This document shows, piece by piece, positions 4,872 through 6,899 of a stretch of 6,899 nucleotides of DNA (position 1 is its first letter; every line of letters starts with the position of its first letter). A program made the position numbers and the translations under genes. Below the pieces are notes generated by a model. The model ran no database searches and had not been told where the DNA came from. It worked only from the letters and a program-made list of their open reading frames with translations. This stretch comes from Gemmobacter sp. (lineage in GTDB: Bacteria; Pseudomonadota; Alphaproteobacteria; Rhodobacterales; Rhodobacteraceae): assembly GCA_003509785.1 (NCBI GenBank), contig DOMY01000232.1, positions 24,753 through 31,651 on the forward strand. The letters run 5' to 3'.

Positions 4872-4902
4872 AAAGGCCCGCCGGCGACGGCGGGCCTTTT
4901 TT
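4872..4902 (+). terminator. Intrinsic terminator after the SIMPL gene, perhaps shared with panD
   Basis: AAAGGCCCGCCG (4872-4883) pairs perfectly with CGGCGGGCCTTT (4888-4899) around the tetraloop GCGA, and six T residues (4897-4902) follow. On the minus strand the same stem comes 49 nt after the panD stop and is flanked by A-rich then CTTTCTTC sequence, so it may also end panD transcripts, more weakly. Confidence 0.92.
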
Positions 4903-4950
4903 GCATCGGCGTGAGGGTCGATCGTTTCCCTGGTGGGAAAGGGGCGGGCG

Positions 4951-5307
4951 TCAGCCGGCGCGCTTGATCTCGTTGGCGTCGTCCAGCAGCACGACGTTCG
5001 GCGTCCACTGGCGGGCTTCTTCCTGGGGCAGCTGGCCGTAGGTGACGACGATCACCTTGTCGTTCTTCTGGACCAGGCGGGCGGCGGCGCCGTTGACGCC
5101 GATGACCCGGGAGCCGCGCGGCGCCTCGATGGCGTAGGTGGTGAACCGCGCGCCGTTGGTGATGTTCAGCACATCGACCTGTTCGTGCGGAAAGATGCCC
5201 GCCGCGTCCAGCAGGTCCATGTCGATGGCGATCGAGCCTTCGTAATCGAGGTCGGCCTGGGTCACCGTGGCGCGGTGCAGCTTGGATTTCATCAGGGTGA
5301 CCAGCAT
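4951..5307 (-). CDS. panD: Aspartate 1-decarboxylase, pyruvoyl-dependent
   Basis: PanD converts L-aspartate to beta-alanine and CO2 in the cytoplasm, supplying the beta-alanine half of pantothenate for coenzyme A. The 118-aa proenzyme has the usual length. The self-cleavage site is Gly24-Ser25 in DYEGSI, where Ser25 becomes the pyruvoyl group. Other family active-site residues are in register with E. coli numbering: Lys9 in KSKLHR, Arg54 and Tyr58 in NGARFTTYAIEA, and Asn72 in GVNGAAAR. The start at 5307 has GGAG 9 nt upstream and places these residues at their standard numbers. It is a single gene, convergent with the SIMPL gene and divergent from sppA; no other pantothenate gene is in view. 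Confidence 0.97.
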   Translation of the reverse strand: MLVTLMKSKLHRATVTQADLDYEGSIAIDMDLLDAAGIFPHEQVDVLNITNGARFTTYAIEAPRGSRVIGVNGAAARLVQKNDKVIVVTYGQLPQEEARQWTPNVVLLDDANEIKRAG

Positions 5308-5360
5308 GGGGCGGTCTCCGGTCTATGGCGCGGGCGACAGGCCCCCGCTCGCTTGCGGCT

Positions 5361-5389
5361 CATATAGGGATTTCCGGGACGCGCATCAA
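5361..5389 (-). promoter_or_regulatory. Sigma70-like promoter of panD
   Basis: On the minus strand TTGATG (5384-5389) is separated by exactly 17 bp from TATATG (5361-5366). This gives an expected transcript start around 5354, leaving a leader of about 45 nt before the panD ATG. Confidence 0.55.
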
Positions 5390-5457
5390 TCGTCACGCGG
5401 CGCCGCAACATGGTGGATCCGGGGCGATCCGACGCGCCTACGTTGCGGGACGTTCAT

Positions 5458-5485
5458 TTGACGGTGACCGTTCCGAGGCTATGGT
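5458..5485 (+). promoter_or_regulatory. Sigma70-like promoter of sppA
   Basis: TTGACG (5458-5463) and TATGGT (5480-5485) are spaced by 16 bp. Transcription would begin near 5492, giving a leader of about 35-40 nt. It overlaps the in-frame ATG at 5481, which argues against that codon as the sppA start. Confidence 0.5.
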
Positions 5486-5528
5486 GAAGCCGAGCCATTT
5501 TCGGCCCCTTGCGAGCGCGCCTTCTCCC

Positions 5529-6899
5529 ATGAAGCAATTCTTCCTGACGGTCCTGGGTGTCTTCACCGGACTGATCCTGTTCGTCGTCGTCATTCCGGTG
5601 GTGCTGCTGACCGTGGCGATCGCCGGCTCGTCCAAGCCGACGGCGCCCGCGACCTCGGTGCTGGAGCTGGACCTGCGCGAGGGCGTCAGCGACCAGCCCT
5701 CGACCAATCCGTTCGCGGCCTTCGGCGGGTCCGGCCTGTCGGTGACCCAGGTGGTGGACGGCCTGGCCCAGGCCGAGGAGGACAAGAGCGTCAAGGCCCT
5801 GCTGATCCGCCTGCCGGAAAGCGGCATGACCCCGGCGACGGCGGACGAACTGCGCCAGGCGGTCCGCCGCTTCCGCGCCTCGGGCAAGCCGGTCATCGCC
5901 CACAGCCAGGGCTTCGCGCCCATGGGGGCGGTGATGTCCACCTATATGGTCGGGGCCTCGGCCTCGGAACTGTGGATGCAGAACACGGCCGGCTTCCAGG
6001 CGACGGGCTTCTCGGCCGACAGCGTCTTCCTGGGGCGGGCGTTCGAGAAATACGGGGTGCGCGCCGATTTCGAGCAGCGCTACGAGTACAAGAACGCCGT
6101 CAACGAATACACCCAGAGCGACTATACCGGCCCGCACCGCGAGGCCATGACCGCCTGGATGACCTCCCTCTATGACAGCGCCCTGGCCAATGCGGCCCAG
6201 GACCGCAAGACGACGCCGGCGGCGCTGAAGACCGTGATCGAGGCCGGCCCCTATTCGGCCGAACAGGCCCTGGCGAACAAGTTGATCGACAAGATCGGCC
6301 AGGTCGAGGAGGCCGAGGCCGAGATCAAGCGCCGCGCCGGCAAGGGCGCCGAAATCGTCGAGTTCGACCAGTACACGTCGGACAAGGGCGAGCGGACCGG
6401 CTCGGGCAAGAACGCCATCGCCATCGTCGGCGGCGAGGGCGCCATCGTGACCGGACGCAGCGACGGCGGCGGCTTCGGCGGCGGCTCTTCGATCCATTCG
6501 GACGACACGGCCGAGGCCATCTATGACGCCATCGAGGACAAGGGCGTGAAGGCCATCGTCTTCCGCGTCTCTTCGCCGGGCGGATCGCCCGAAGCCTCGG
6601 AACAGATCCTGGCCGCCGTGCGCGCGGCCAAGGCCGCCGGCAAGCCGGTGGTGGTGTCCATGGGCGCCTATGCGGCCTCGGGCGGCTACTGGATCAGTTC
6701 GGAAGCCGACTGGATCGTGGCCCAGCCCTCGACCCTGACCGGCTCGATCGGCGTGTTCGGCGGCAAGTTCGTGATCGCCGACGCCCTGGGCCGGTTCGGC
6801 GTGGACATGCGTGAACTGACGGTCGGCGGTCCCTACGCCGACGCCTTCTCGCCGACCCAGTCCTTCACCAACAGCCAGCGCGCCGCCTTCGCCGGCTCG
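5529..6899 (+). CDS. sppA: Signal peptide peptidase SppA (67K-type, protease IV), 5' part; runs off the right edge
   Basis: SppA is an inner-membrane serine protease that degrades cleaved signal peptides and other membrane-bound fragments, using a Ser-Lys dyad. The 457 codons present begin MKQFFLTVLGVFTGLILFVV, a single N-terminal membrane anchor (about residues 4-30), followed by two S49-type domains as in the long form. The catalytic lysine is Lys188 in YEYKNAVNEY, matching the E. coli KYKSAVEPF region. The nucleophile is Ser384 in GAYAASGGYW, preceded by RVSSPGGSPEASE. Long-form proteins are about 600 aa, so roughly the last quarter is missing. No clear ribosome-binding site precedes ATG 5529, but this start gives the usual family N-terminus. 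An in-frame ATG at 5481 would add 16 residues and overlaps the likely promoter. Confidence 0.95.
   Translation, partial: MKQFFLTVLGVFTGLILFVVVIPVVLLTVAIAGSSKPTAPATSVLELDLREGVSDQPSTNPFAAFGGSGLSVTQVVDGLAQAEEDKSVKALLIRLPESGMTPATADELRQAVRRFRASGKPVIAHSQGFAPMGAVMSTYMVGASASELWMQNTAGFQATGFSADSVFLGRAFEKYGVRADFEQRYEYKNAVNEYTQSDYTGPHREAMTAWMTSLYDSALANAAQDRKTTPAALKTVIEAGPYSAEQALANKLIDKIGQVEEAEAEIKRRAGKGAEIVEFDQYTSDKGERTGSGKNAIAIVGGEGAIVTGRSDGGGFGGGSSIHSDDTAEAIYDAIEDKGVKAIVFRVSSPGGSPEASEQILAAVRAAKAAGKPVVVSMGAYAASGGYWISSEADWIVAQPSTLTGSIGVFGGKFVIADALGRFGVDMRELTVGGPYADAFSPTQSFTNSQRAAFAGS

Noticed and set aside
3983..5008. Long 341-codon minus-strand frame opposite the SIMPL gene
   Set aside because: It is a GC-driven shadow: rich in Arg, Gly, Asp and His without domain motifs, it crosses the strong terminator and overlaps the real panD start of strand usage. 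The plus frame has a signal peptide and a recognised domain.
5481..5528. Upstream in-frame start for sppA at 5481
   Set aside because: It would add 16 residues ahead of a normal membrane anchor and coincides with the -10 of the likely promoter.
5454..6497. Long 347-codon minus-strand frame opposite sppA
   Set aside because: Low-complexity Ala/Gly/Leu/Arg composition antisense to a clear SppA with catalytic Lys and Ser; no ribosome-binding site or domain of its own.

Overview
The window reads as the junction between a decayed prophage and conserved chromosome in a GC-rich alphaproteobacterium. Caulobacteraceae, perhaps Brevundimonas-like, is my best guess. That rests on the very GC-rich core genes, the style of the panD, SIMPL-domain and SppA proteins, and the CAU-anticodon tRNA; it is not a database result.

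Left part (1 to about 3788) is a prophage remnant integrated at the 3' end of a tRNA-Ile2 (CAU) gene. Phage genes run mainly on the minus strand, away from the tRNA: integrase, terminase large subunit, small unknown genes, a putative DNA-binding protein, and a lambda-type portal protein cut by the left edge. The integrase is broken twice. A 7-bp tandem duplication shifts the frame just after its start, and the C-terminal catalytic domain is gone. Where that domain should begin, the sequence passes straight into the C-terminal nuclease part of a GpA-type terminase, so one deletion appears to have joined int to terL and removed everything between. This element should be unable to excise or package itself.

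Between the terminase stump and the portal is a lower-GC stretch (about 1.2-2.5 kb). It holds two small minus-strand genes, one with a membrane segment, and two small plus-strand genes that run against the phage transcription direction. The plus-strand pair is preceded by an intergenic region full of inverted repeats. This is the least explained part of the window and looks like a 'moron' (accessory gene) cassette. Five phage genes on both strands share the same ribosome-binding motif, GGAGTC.

Right part (3789-6899) is ordinary host chromosome: the tRNA (minus), a secreted SIMPL/DUF541 protein (plus), a strong and possibly shared terminator, panD (aspartate 1-decarboxylase, minus) and the first 457 codons of sppA (signal peptide peptidase, plus). 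A sigma70-like promoter can be seen for each of the divergent panD and sppA genes.
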